Shown: one piece after another, positions 46,745 through 54,950 of the stretch
Layout of the letters: every line of letters starts with the position of its first letter
Numbering within the stretch: the first letter of the stretch is position 1
Origin: Acerihabitans sp035013185
GTDB taxonomy: Bacteria > Pseudomonadota > Gammaproteobacteria > Enterobacterales > Enterobacteriaceae
Direction of reading: 5' to 3'
Assembly (NCBI RefSeq): GCF_035013185.1
Contig: NZ_JAYGJO010000007.1
Coordinates: 139,656 to 203,655, forward strand
DNA: 64,000 nt
Position numbers and translations under genes: made by a program
The notes under the pieces: generated by a model
Told to the model about the DNA's origin: nothing
Databases searched by the model: none
Seen by the model: the letters and a program-made list of their open reading frames with translations, nothing else

Positions 46745-48496
46745 TTAGCTCTGGTTAAACCAATTGAGCCAGCGAAGTCCCCAGGGCAAACGCAGGCGTT
46801 CGTGCTGATTAACATAAGCGATGCGCTCGCGTATCGAAGCAATTAAATTGGGCTTCTGCTCGTGATCGTAGGGTATTCCGGTCAGCAATTCCAATGCTTC
46901 ATCAATGGTTTCTACCGGCCATATATGAAACTGCTCTTCCCGTACTGCCTCAACCAACTCTTCATGCAAACAGAGATGCCGCACATTGGAGATGGGGATG
47001 ATCACGCCATGTGAACCGTCAAGTCCACGGCCCTGACATAAGGCAAAAAAGCCTTCAATTTTTTCGTTTACACCGCCAATAGGTTGAACCCGGCCGAACT
47101 GGTCAACCGAACCGGTGACGGCGATGTGCTGACTAAGTGGTTTGCTGGATAAGGCGCTGATCAACGCGCTTAATTCAGCCAAGGAGGCACTATCCCCATC
47201 CACTTCGCCATAAGACTGTTCAAACACCAGCGAGGCGGAGAAGGGCAGTTGCTGATCCAACTCCAGTGAAGCCATCAGGAAGGCCTGCATAATCATCATA
47301 CCCTTGGCATGCAGGTTTCCACCGAGTTCTGCTTTGCGTTCCACATCATTTATTTCTCCATCACCTAGATGGACCACGCAACTGATGCGCGAAGGTTCAC
47401 CAAACGGCAATGGATGACCTGGAAAATCGAGGACCGACAGGGCATTCACCTGGCCGACCATCGCACCTTCGGTTTCCACCATAATCTGCCCTTCAGATAT
47501 CTCATCTTGCATTCGCTCGGTAAGATAGCTTTCACGCCAGATGCGGGTGCGGTTACTATTATATAGCGCTTCGCTGTTTATCACTCCCTGGCCACTGTAG
47601 AGCACTGCCTCCTTGATACGGCGGCTTAGCCATTGAGGGCACAAGGGTAACTGGTATTGATCGCCGCTATAACGTATGGCCTGGCGGATCATTTCTGGCC
47701 ATGCTTCGGCTTCCAGTGCTGACAAACCTTGATCGGCAAGCAAGCTATTAACATAGGCGCACCAGGTTTGCATATCCTCAGGCGACAAGAGTTTTATATC
47801 GGACTCGAACTCACCATAGATGGCCAACTTAGTCAGATCAGGTTCCAGATCGCTTAAATCTGCCAACGACTCGCGATCGCCAATGATCACCAATCGCAAA
47901 TCCAGAGGCATCGCCGGGATGGAGACCGGTAATGGCCGCGTTTCATCCAAGGCCAGCCAATCGAACCGTTTTTGCAGGATCATCTGCTTTAAGCGAAGCC
48001 ACATTAGGGGCTGGCTCACCAATGCCTTGGCGCCTAAAATCAATACTCCGCCGTTGGCGTCATGGATTTTTCCCGGCTGCAAATCTATTACGTCGCGATA
48101 ACATCTCATGCAGCCGAACAGTTGCTCATGTTCGATCCATGTCTGATAGACGCATTGGTCACGGGCGGCAAAATTATCATCGGGTTTAGTCGCCGGCTGT
48201 ACAGTAACGCCGTTGCCAGTGATGACATACCTGCTGCCAATTAAGGTGTTGGCATTGGGCAGCAGTCCCTTGATCGTCTTGTTGATTAACTGGAAATATT
48301 CCTCATCTTCCTGTGCCGTGATCAGCATAAATCGGCTTGGTGACCGGGAGTGGCAAAATTGAGTCAGGCCATCTATCAATCGAGGCTGCAACAAATCCAT
48401 AGGTGCAGGCGCTGGTTGGTAGGGTTGGGCAAACACCGCTTCGAAAGGCGAAAGCTCGGGAATTAAATATTTCCATTCTAATTTTTTAATGGTCAA
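46745..48496 (-). CDS. ycbZ: Lon-like ATP-dependent protease family protein YcbZ (LonB type)
   Basis: Member of the S16 (Lon) peptidase family. The 583 residues match E. coli YcbZ (586). The C-terminal protease domain is well formed: the catalytic Ser in DGDSASLAEL near residue 436 and the Lys in GGVNEKIEG near 479. The N-terminal part lacks a clear Walker A motif, so ATP dependence is uncertain; it has WLALDETRPLPV-like stretches typical of this subfamily and a short insertion domain. The cellular target is not known to me. Divergent from matP, upstream of fabA. Confidence 0.93.
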   Translation of the reverse strand: MTIKKLEWKYLIPELSPFEAVFAQPYQPAPAPMDLLQPRLIDGLTQFCHSRSPSRFMLITAQEDEEYFQLINKTIKGLLPNANTLIGSRYVITGNGVTVQPATKPDDNFAARDQCVYQTWIEHEQLFGCMRCYRDVIDLQPGKIHDANGGVLILGAKALVSQPLMWLRLKQMILQKRFDWLALDETRPLPVSIPAMPLDLRLVIIGDRESLADLSDLEPDLTKLAIYGEFESDIKLLSPEDMQTWCAYVNSLLADQGLSALEAEAWPEMIRQAIRYSGDQYQLPLCPQWLSRRIKEAVLYSGQGVINSEALYNSNRTRIWRESYLTERMQDEISEGQIMVETEGAMVGQVNALSVLDFPGHPLPFGEPSRISCVVHLGDGEINDVERKAELGGNLHAKGMMIMQAFLMASLELDQQLPFSASLVFEQSYGEVDGDSASLAELSALISALSSKPLSQHIAVTGSVDQFGRVQPIGGVNEKIEGFFALCQGRGLDGSHGVIIPISNVRHLCLHEELVEAVREEQFHIWPVETIDEALELLTGIPYDHEQKPNLIASIRERIAYVNQHERLRLPWGLRWLNWFNQS

Positions 48497-48704
48497 GGTG
48501 ATCGGTAACGTCGCTAAACAGGGAAACGTAGATTATACAAGAATTTCGCTTCCTTAGTCTCACCCATCTTACGTTGAAGCTATAATCCAAGAACATTAGG
48601 CACTGATCGATTAAAAATTAATCATAAAATAACATTTGCTGAGGACTTACCTATGGAAACTGGTATTATTAAGGTAACGTTACACGGTCACGGGTGAACG
48701 CATC

Positions 48705-49166
48705 ATGAAATATCAGCAGTTGGAGAATCTTGAAACCGGATGGAAATGGACCTATCTGGTAAAAAAACATCGTGAAGGTGAACGGATCACCCGCTATGAA
48801 GAAAACAGCGCGGCGGAGGAGTCGGTTGCCACACTGTTGTTATATGAACACCTGCCGGGGAATATAATAAAATGGATTCATGAAAATATGAATCCGGCGC
48901 TGGAAAATCGTATGAAGCAGACCATCCGAGCCCGGCGTAAAAGACACTTCAACGCCGAACACCAGCACACCCGTAAAAAATCCATTGACCTGGAATACCT
49001 GGTTTGGCAACGTTTGGCCGCGCTGTCACAGCGCCGCGGCAACACCCTATCAGAAACCATTGTCAACCTGCTCGAAGAAGCGGAGCGTACTGAAAAATAC
49101 GCCACCCAGATGTCATCACTCAAGCAAGATCTAAAAGCTATGCTCGGCGAAGGCAATGAGAACTGA
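48705..49166 (+). CDS. matP: macrodomain Ter protein MatP
   Basis: DNA-binding organiser of the Ter macrodomain that binds 13-bp matS sites and limits MukBEF activity there. The 153 residues (E. coli 150) have an N-terminal four-helix region (MKYQQLENLETGWKWTYLVK), the ribbon-helix-helix DNA-binding domain around RKKSIDLEYLVWQRLAALSQ, and a C-terminal coiled coil. No matS consensus GTGACRNYGTCAC is visible in this window. It stands between the protease gene and ompA, as in E. coli (ycbG), and shares a terminator with ompA. Confidence 0.95.
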   Translation: MKYQQLENLETGWKWTYLVKKHREGERITRYEENSAAEESVATLLLYEHLPGNIIKWIHENMNPALENRMKQTIRARRKRHFNAEHQHTRKKSIDLEYLVWQRLAALSQRRGNTLSETIVNLLEEAERTEKYATQMSSLKQDLKAMLGEGNEN

Positions 49167-49211
49167 GCGTCAAAACTGTGCAAAACGGATAAAATCATCA
49201 GCTATAACAGC

Positions 49212-49244
49212 CATAAAAAAACCCCGCATTGCGGGGTTTTTTTA
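49212..49244. terminator. bidirectional terminator between matP and ompA
   Basis: ACCCCGC-ATT-GCGGGGT is flanked by seven As on the left and seven Ts on the right, so it is a complete rho-independent terminator on both strands. It serves matP on the plus strand and ompA on the minus strand. Confidence 0.95.
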
Positions 49245-49255
49245 AGCGTAATAAC

Positions 49256-50344
49256 TTAAGCCTGCGGCTGAGTTACCACTTCTTTGATACCTTTCACTTC
49301 GATCTCTACGCGACGATCCGGTGCCAGGCAGGTAATTAACGCGGCACGAGCCTTCACGTTATTACAGGTTGCACCAGTAACCGGGTTAGATTCACCCATG
49401 CCACGAGCGGAAATTTTGTCTGCAGGGATACCCTTGGAGATCAGGTAGCTTACTACGCTTTGCGCACGAGCCTGAGACAGTTTCTGGTTGTATTGTTCTG
49501 AACCGATGCGGTCGGTAAAACCAAGAACGGTAACAGAACCGTCTTTAGGATCCAGAGAACTCAGCTGTGAATACAACTGATTCAGGGCCTGCTGACCTTC
49601 TGGTTTCAACTCTGCTTTGTTGAAGTTAAACAGCACGTCGGAACGCAGGGTAAAGTGTTTGGTCTGAACAACTGGAGCAGGCGCTGCGGTAGGAGCCGGG
49701 GCTGCTACTGGTGCGGCTACGTCATCTTGACCGAAACGGTAGGAAACACCCACACTCAACATGCCATTATCAGGACGGGTACCCACGGTACCGGCATCGC
49801 CGATATTGTTGGTCCACTGATATTCCAGACGGGTTGCCCAGTTTTTGGTTACGGCGTATTCAAGACCACCGGCAGCCAATGGGGAAATACCTGTATCATT
49901 GTCACTCAAACGACCACCGGCTCCATTGTTGTATGCCGCTTTGGAATCTGCGTGCCATACCATGCCGCCGAGACGGGTATAAATATCCAGATCATCGGTG
50001 ATCGGATAGCTCAGTTTAGTGGTTAACTGAATACCTTGTGCTTTAAAAGCACCGTTGTCTACGCTGCCTTTGTAAGGCATGCGGCCCAGCCAATCGTAGC
50101 CCAGTTCAAACCCTAAATACGGGTTAGCCTGGTAGCCGAGAAAAGCACCGGCGCCGAGTTGACTGTTATGGGTCGGACCATTACCGATACGGCTATCGTA
50201 GCCATTACCGTAAAATCCAGTGTCATGATACTGGGACCAACCCAGTTTACCACCGGCATACCAGGTGTTGTCCTTTGGTGCGGCTTGCGTTACGGTTGTG
50301 AAAGCCGCCAGTGCCACTGCAAGTGCGATAGCTGTCTTTTTCAT
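49256..50344 (-). CDS. ompA: outer membrane protein A
   Basis: Abundant outer-membrane protein linking the outer membrane to peptidoglycan. The start at 50344 (MKKTAIALAVALAAF) gives 362 residues. The signal peptide ends at TQA before APKDNTWYAGGKLGW; the eight-stranded barrel runs to about residue 195 (YRFGQ), then a Pro/Ala hinge (APVAAPAPTAAPAP), then the OmpA-like periplasmic domain with FNKAELKPEGQQAL and LGFTDRIGSEQYNQKLSQAR that binds meso-DAP. The surface loops differ from E. coli, as expected for phage- and host-exposed parts. Strong codon bias. Confidence 0.97.
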   Translation of the reverse strand: MKKTAIALAVALAAFTTVTQAAPKDNTWYAGGKLGWSQYHDTGFYGNGYDSRIGNGPTHNSQLGAGAFLGYQANPYLGFELGYDWLGRMPYKGSVDNGAFKAQGIQLTTKLSYPITDDLDIYTRLGGMVWHADSKAAYNNGAGGRLSDNDTGISPLAAGGLEYAVTKNWATRLEYQWTNNIGDAGTVGTRPDNGMLSVGVSYRFGQDDVAAPVAAPAPTAAPAPVVQTKHFTLRSDVLFNFNKAELKPEGQQALNQLYSQLSSLDPKDGSVTVLGFTDRIGSEQYNQKLSQARAQSVVSYLISKGIPADKISARGMGESNPVTGATCNNVKARAALITCLAPDRRVEIEVKGIKEVVTQPQA

Positions 50345-50370
50345 TTTTTGCGCCTCGTTATCATCCAAAT
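50345..50370 (-). promoter_or_regulatory. ompA translation start region, probable MicA target
   Basis: On the minus strand GATGATAACGAGGCGCAAAA immediately precedes the ATG, identical to the E. coli ompA ribosome binding site where the small RNA MicA pairs. Control by MicA is inferred from this identity. The remaining 50371-50696 up to sulA holds no gene; it carries the ompA promoter and leader, which I cannot place exactly. Confidence 0.6.
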
Positions 50371-50696
50371 AGGCAATAAGCTCTATAAAGCTAATTTAAA
50401 TATTCCATTGCCAGAGTTCGTGCTCTGCGTTTGTACACCGCTGTTAAAAGGCGTTCTAGAGCAGCCCTGGCGAATTAAAGTCTACAACGAAGTGGGAAAC
50501 TTACAAGTAAGATGTAGTGACCCAATAATAAAAAACAGCGGTTGGTGTATATTTTATTGAACTAAATGCAGACAAAATTGTAGTCACCCGGTGTGTTAGC
50601 TATACCGGGGAACCGCATGGCCGCTGGATTGTCCCCGTTTCCCTATCGGCGAGAGAGGCGGTTGAATTACCCTAGTGAGATTAATCTTAATTTTAC

Positions 50697-51227
50697 TCAA
50701 TGATACAAAGAAGAATGAATCTTTATATCTGAAAACTGTCCAGATTTCCGGCACACTTCATTTTGGGGATACATTACAAAGCCATAAGTCCCCCCAAGCT
50801 GTGCTGCATCGCGCAGACGACTTTTGTCAGTCACCGTTAATTCTTGCGGAAACCATCCTAGGATCACGCTGTAATTTCCGGTTTGTAACGCCTTCTCCAT
50901 CGCGGCAACGGTGTCATAGGCCGTTGATTGGCGCAATTGCACCATTTTTTCGAGTGGCAGTCCCGATTGTTCAAGCCAGGGGCGGCTTAACCGACGTGAG
51001 GACGTCAGCCATAGCAGCCAGCGCGATTGGGTGCCCAATAAGCGTAGCAGCGGTAGCAGAATATGTCCCACCACCGGCTGATCCTCAAAATAAACCACTT
51101 CACTGATAATACCCTGAGCCCAGGGTTGATTCTTGGATGCGTCTTGTGAAAGCGCCGTTTTTTCCATTGAACCCTTCGCCTGAGAAAGTTGCGGCACGGG
51201 AGACAGAGTATTGACCTGTGTTTGCAT
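50697..51227 (-). CDS. sulA: SOS-induced cell division inhibitor SulA
   Basis: Binds FtsZ and blocks division while DNA is damaged; degraded by Lon. The 176 residues (E. coli 169) include the family core ISEVVYFEDQPVVGHILLPL, QSRWLLWLTSSRRLSR and the Lon-recognised C-terminus ending in SSLYH with the conserved terminal Tyr-His. The variable N-terminus is somewhat longer. A LexA box just upstream (51248-51263) confirms SOS control. It lies between ompA and the divergent sxy gene, the standard order. Confidence 0.95.
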   Translation of the reverse strand: MQTQVNTLSPVPQLSQAKGSMEKTALSQDASKNQPWAQGIISEVVYFEDQPVVGHILLPLLRLLGTQSRWLLWLTSSRRLSRPWLEQSGLPLEKMVQLRQSTAYDTVAAMEKALQTGNYSVILGWFPQELTVTDKSRLRDAAQLGGTYGFVMYPQNEVCRKSGQFSDIKIHSSLYH

Positions 51228-51247
51228 TTTGAGCTCGCCCTCTATGA

Positions 51248-51263
51248 CTGTATAAAAACACAG
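51248..51263. promoter_or_regulatory. LexA box of sulA
   Basis: CTG-TATAAAAACA-CAG matches the LexA consensus CTG-N10-CAG with the expected AT-rich centre, embedded in TACTG...CAGTA-like flanks. It is 21 bases upstream of the sulA start and must overlap its promoter. Confidence 0.9.
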
Positions 51264-51435
51264 TATAGGGGATTGGTGCGAAAATCAACCGAAAATTTAA
51301 TCAGCTTCGCAGAATTGCTACTAAAAACGGCCACTCTCGATATTCAGTTGAAAACCAGTGCCAAAATATCGTACTTTTACTGGCAGCCCAGGATCGGGCG
51401 TAGAAATACATGCTATTAAAAACAAGGAGAAGTTG

Positions 51436-52041
51436 ATGAAAGATATACCTGATTGCATTATTTCCAGGGTGAGAACAGCGTTTGCTTCCCTGGGGACAAT
51501 CACCACCCGTTCACAATTTGGTGGCTACAGCGTTGCTGCCGACAAGGTTATGTTTGGTCTGATTCTGGACGGCGAGTTATATCTTAGGGGCACCCGGCAA
51601 AGCGAGCATATCTTCCTTGCACAACAGATGAGCCAACTCCTTTACACCAAGCGCGGCATTCCGGTTTTACTCAATTATTATCTGGTGAACCAGCGGCTTT
51701 GGGCAGCGGATGAGGTGCTCATGTCACTGTCCTTGTTGGCATTGGAGGAAGCGAAACGGCATTTACACATAAAAGCGGCCAGCCAGCGGCTCAAGGATCT
51801 GCCCAATATCGGACAAGCCATCGAGCGCTTACTATGGAAAGCCGGTATTCAGGATATCGAAGCACTGCGTCATTATGGTGCAAAAAGCAGCTACCTGAAA
51901 TTGCGTGCGATTAAAGAAAATCTGGACGTCAAGGTGTTGTTGGCGTTGGAAGGTGCATTGGCGGGTCGGCATCTGGCTGCGCTGCCCCAAGGACAGCGCA
52001 GCGAGTTATTGGCGTGGTTTAAACGCCTTTCTTGCCAGTAG
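51436..52041 (+). CDS. sxy: competence regulator Sxy/TfoX
   Basis: Co-activator that works with CRP at CRP-S promoters of DNA uptake genes. The start at 51436 is favoured by AAGGAGAAGTTG just upstream and gives 201 residues (E. coli 209); 26 codons upstream in frame are not conserved. The N-terminal TfoX domain shows FASLGTITTRSQFGGYSVAA and the C-terminal domain RLKDLPNIGQAIERLLWKAG, typical of TfoX. It is divergent from sulA. Together with intact comEC it suggests that regulated DNA uptake may be retained. Confidence 0.93.
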   Translation: MKDIPDCIISRVRTAFASLGTITTRSQFGGYSVAADKVMFGLILDGELYLRGTRQSEHIFLAQQMSQLLYTKRGIPVLLNYYLVNQRLWAADEVLMSLSLLALEEAKRHLHIKAASQRLKDLPNIGQAIERLLWKAGIQDIEALRHYGAKSSYLKLRAIKENLDVKVLLALEGALAGRHLAALPQGQRSELLAWFKRLSCQ

Positions 52042-52087
52042 TGGTGTCATTAGATTGAGTAATAGACCGGGCTGGCCATCATGTTTG

Positions 52088-54214
52088 CTAAAATTGGGTT
52101 TCAATTTCCTGTTTGCGTGCAATGAGCTCTGGCAGTAATTCCAGCAACAAACCAATCTGTTGCAGCACGACTTGCTCCTTGGCCTCGGGATTGGTCAATA
52201 CCATGCGGATACGCTCAACCAGTTTTTCATGCTCCTGTGCCACGCGCAGGGCGAACTGTGGCTGATATTGCAACGCGTCATCGATATAGCATGCTGCGTC
52301 GTCCAGGACCTGAAGTACGTCGGGATTTGCCATGTCTTCACGATGTGCACCCAGTGTGGAAATGTAACTGAGGAAAGTGTGGTTCAGGCATAACAAACGG
52401 AATGCGGACTCAAGCAGTTCGCTGCTGGTCTTGGGATCCGCCGACATGTTTGAGACCACCGAGGCCAGTTCTGCGTCACGATTATGCGCATCGCGCCGGG
52501 CGACGCGGTAATCAAGACGATTGTCCTTACCTTGATGATATTGCACCAGAATCGCATCCAGGTAGCGGCAATTTGCCGCTAGGCTATTATTCATAACCTG
52601 CGGCAACCGCCGGAAATGCCAATCAGGCCAGATAAAGCTGACTGCAGCCCAGGCAATAGCGCAACCGACAAAGGTGTCAAACACACGGGGCAGGGCAACC
52701 TCGAATCCCTCACCCAACAGGTTGAAACACAGCATAACCAACAGCGTGATGAACATGGTGGCCTGCGCGTACTGCACGTTACGAAAAGCAAAGAACAGCG
52801 TGCCGCTAAGCACGATCAAAATCATTTGTCCCTCGGTCGACGGGACAAAATAGAGAATAGGCAAACCAAGCAAGACTCCCGCCAGCGTGCCAATGATTCT
52901 TAAGGCTAGACGGCGACGTGTTGCCTGGTAGTTGGGCTGACAAACAAACAAGCTGGTCAATAAAATCCAGTAGCCATAATGCAAACCGCTTAACTGAATA
53001 AATGCATAACCTATACATAATACCACCGACATCCGCACGGCATGACGAAACAGCGCCGATTCTGGCGTAAGGTTACGTTTAATACGTAGACGTATGTCGT
53101 TCCATCCGGTCAGTTTATCGTCAGCAAGATTGTTTTCCTCCGGAGCATTACGGGCGATGGCCTGTTCCGATTCGATCGTGGCAAGCTGGGCATCGATAGC
53201 GCGCAAATTATTTAATAAATGTTTTAGCGCCTTGATTTGGGGCGGCGCGGTAATAAGACGATCAATAGCCGATGATAAGTGATTGAAAACACGCTCAAAC
53301 CTACTGTCGTGCTGATATTTTTGATGCAACAGGATAGATTGGGATAACGCATGACAGGCTTTGGCCTGCAAAGCGAGCAATCGCTGGAACCTGAATAACA
53401 CGTCGCTGTAACGCAGTTGCTCACGCAATTGTTGATACTGCACATGAGATGAACTGGCTCGTTCATGTATATCCTGCGCAACGAAATAGTAATGCAATGT
53501 TCGTCGTGTGCCTCGCTGGCCGCGGTCGCCCCGCAGTCGGGTTAACAGCGATGCCTTGGTTTGGTTTAGCACCTGTACCAGTTTACTGTTGGCCATCGCC
53601 ACGTCTATCATGGCGCTGTCATCGGCATCTTCGGTATCCGGATCGAACAAGTTGGCTTTGGCATCAAGAAAGAGCGCCAGACTCGTGTAACAACGGGCCA
53701 GATTATCCTGTAAGGGCCGGATGGGAAATAACAGATGGCCAAACAGCGTCAGGAGGTTATACCAAATCGCCCCTACCAGCAGTAACGCTGGCTGAGTGTA
53801 CCAAGTTTGATACATGGAGGCACCCAGCATGGTATAGACCGCAATCAATAGTGCGCCAAAGGCGATGGTGGCATAGCGCTGACCCAACGCGCCAAGCAAA
53901 ATAAAACCACAGGTGGAACCCGCTAGCCCAACAATAAACAGCCATGGATAGGGGATCAGTAACTCTATTGATACTGCCGCGATAAAAAAGCTTATCAGGG
54001 TAATAAACAAGTTACGTAAACGGCCACTGAGACGGTCGTCAAGATCCGCCAGCGCTGCGGCGACTACCCCCAAGGTAAGTGGGATAGTCAGGGTGAACAT
54101 ATGCAGCCACCAAGGGAGCGCGGCGGCCCCACTCAGAGCAAAAAGTATTCGCAGGCTATAGCGCCAGCGGCTGTCAAACGCAAAATGGCGAAACCCGGGA
54201 GCAAAAGCCAGCAC
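52088..54214 (-). CDS. yccS: FUSC-type inner membrane protein YccS
   Basis: Large inner-membrane protein of the YccS/YhfK family (FUSC-like), related to aromatic acid efflux proteins, function not established. The 708 residues (E. coli 717) have two blocks of hydrophobic helices: residues about 20-150 (LFALSGAAALPWWLHMF, LLIAVYTMLGASMYQTW) and about 395-520 (MSVVLCIGYAFIQLSGLHYGY-like stretch and ILIVLSGTLFFAFRNVQYAQ), each followed by a helical cytoplasmic region. It is 20 bases downstream of yccF and probably forms an operon with it. Confidence 0.94.
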   Translation of the reverse strand: MLAFAPGFRHFAFDSRWRYSLRILFALSGAAALPWWLHMFTLTIPLTLGVVAAALADLDDRLSGRLRNLFITLISFFIAAVSIELLIPYPWLFIVGLAGSTCGFILLGALGQRYATIAFGALLIAVYTMLGASMYQTWYTQPALLLVGAIWYNLLTLFGHLLFPIRPLQDNLARCYTSLALFLDAKANLFDPDTEDADDSAMIDVAMANSKLVQVLNQTKASLLTRLRGDRGQRGTRRTLHYYFVAQDIHERASSSHVQYQQLREQLRYSDVLFRFQRLLALQAKACHALSQSILLHQKYQHDSRFERVFNHLSSAIDRLITAPPQIKALKHLLNNLRAIDAQLATIESEQAIARNAPEENNLADDKLTGWNDIRLRIKRNLTPESALFRHAVRMSVVLCIGYAFIQLSGLHYGYWILLTSLFVCQPNYQATRRRLALRIIGTLAGVLLGLPILYFVPSTEGQMILIVLSGTLFFAFRNVQYAQATMFITLLVMLCFNLLGEGFEVALPRVFDTFVGCAIAWAAVSFIWPDWHFRRLPQVMNNSLAANCRYLDAILVQYHQGKDNRLDYRVARRDAHNRDAELASVVSNMSADPKTSSELLESAFRLLCLNHTFLSYISTLGAHREDMANPDVLQVLDDAACYIDDALQYQPQFALRVAQEHEKLVERIRMVLTNPEAKEQVVLQQIGLLLELLPELIARKQEIETQF

Positions 54215-54234
54215 ACAACTTCCTTATCATGAGG

Positions 54235-54681
54235 TTAACGATTAAAACGCTGATCTGTAGGCATCCGCAATCGATCGGCAAGTTCGACTGGCACCACACG
54301 ACGTCCTACTGGCCATAGGGCGATAACCGCAAGCTTAAAATTGGCGATCCCCGGCAAAATACCGATAATAGTGATACATTGTGCTACACCAGTAATAATA
54401 TGCGACAGACATAACCACCAGCCAAACAGCACAAACCATAAAACGTTTAATATCGTGCCAGCCGATGACGACAACACGTTACGATTTTCCGGGTAAAGCT
54501 CATCCACATGCACGGCAGTATTACCGAACGGCAGCAAGGAGAGTCTCGCAATTTCCCAACAGGCGCGTGTGTAGGGCCAGGTAAAGATCAGTATAATACT
54601 GAGCACGGTGGCCAGTAGCCAAGCTAACGTGGTAAAAAAACCACCCAAAATAAAGTTAAGAATATTAAGTAATGTACGCAT
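54235..54681 (-). CDS. yccF: inner membrane YccF-domain protein
   Basis: Membrane protein of 148 residues, the same as E. coli, with two YccF domains (DUF307). The hydrophobic segments are FILGGFFTTLAWLLATVLSI near the N-terminus and LNVLWFVLFGWWLCLSHI in the middle; GIANFKLAVIALWPVGRRVV closes the second domain. No function is established. It lies directly before yccS on the minus strand and is divergent from helD, with an ERIC element in the spacer. Confidence 0.95.
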   Translation of the reverse strand: MRTLLNILNFILGGFFTTLAWLLATVLSIILIFTWPYTRACWEIARLSLLPFGNTAVHVDELYPENRNVLSSSAGTILNVLWFVLFGWWLCLSHIITGVAQCITIIGILPGIANFKLAVIALWPVGRRVVPVELADRLRMPTDQRFNR

Positions 54682-54720
54682 AAATCCCTAGATGTGCTGC
54701 GAAAGAAGCGAAATAAAGCC

Positions 54721-54840
54721 ATAACCGTCATTGTTCAAGTTGCCGGTGTGTTGGCGATACTCGTTCACCCTAATCACTCAATAAGCGCATCCTGATACTT
54801 TCGTTTCCCGCCTTGATGCAACGCGAAAGCTATAGGGTAT
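54721..54840. repeat. ERIC element between yccF and helD
   Basis: A 120-base element that begins ATAACCGTCATTGTTCAAGT and ends GCTATAGGGTAT, with the ERIC core CGTTCACCCTAATCACT and CCGCCTTGATGCAAC. The inner inverted repeat (CTCAATAAGCG) is partly degenerate. It occupies most of the divergent promoter region of helD and yccF. Confidence 0.8.
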
Positions 54841-54950
54841 ACTTTGAGCGGGTGTCAGTTATTCTACCCTTATTTCACGGCGGGAGCAGAACAAGTTAAC
54901 ATGGGCGCATGACCCTGACGTATAAACGACATGGAACCTCAGCAAAGCTT

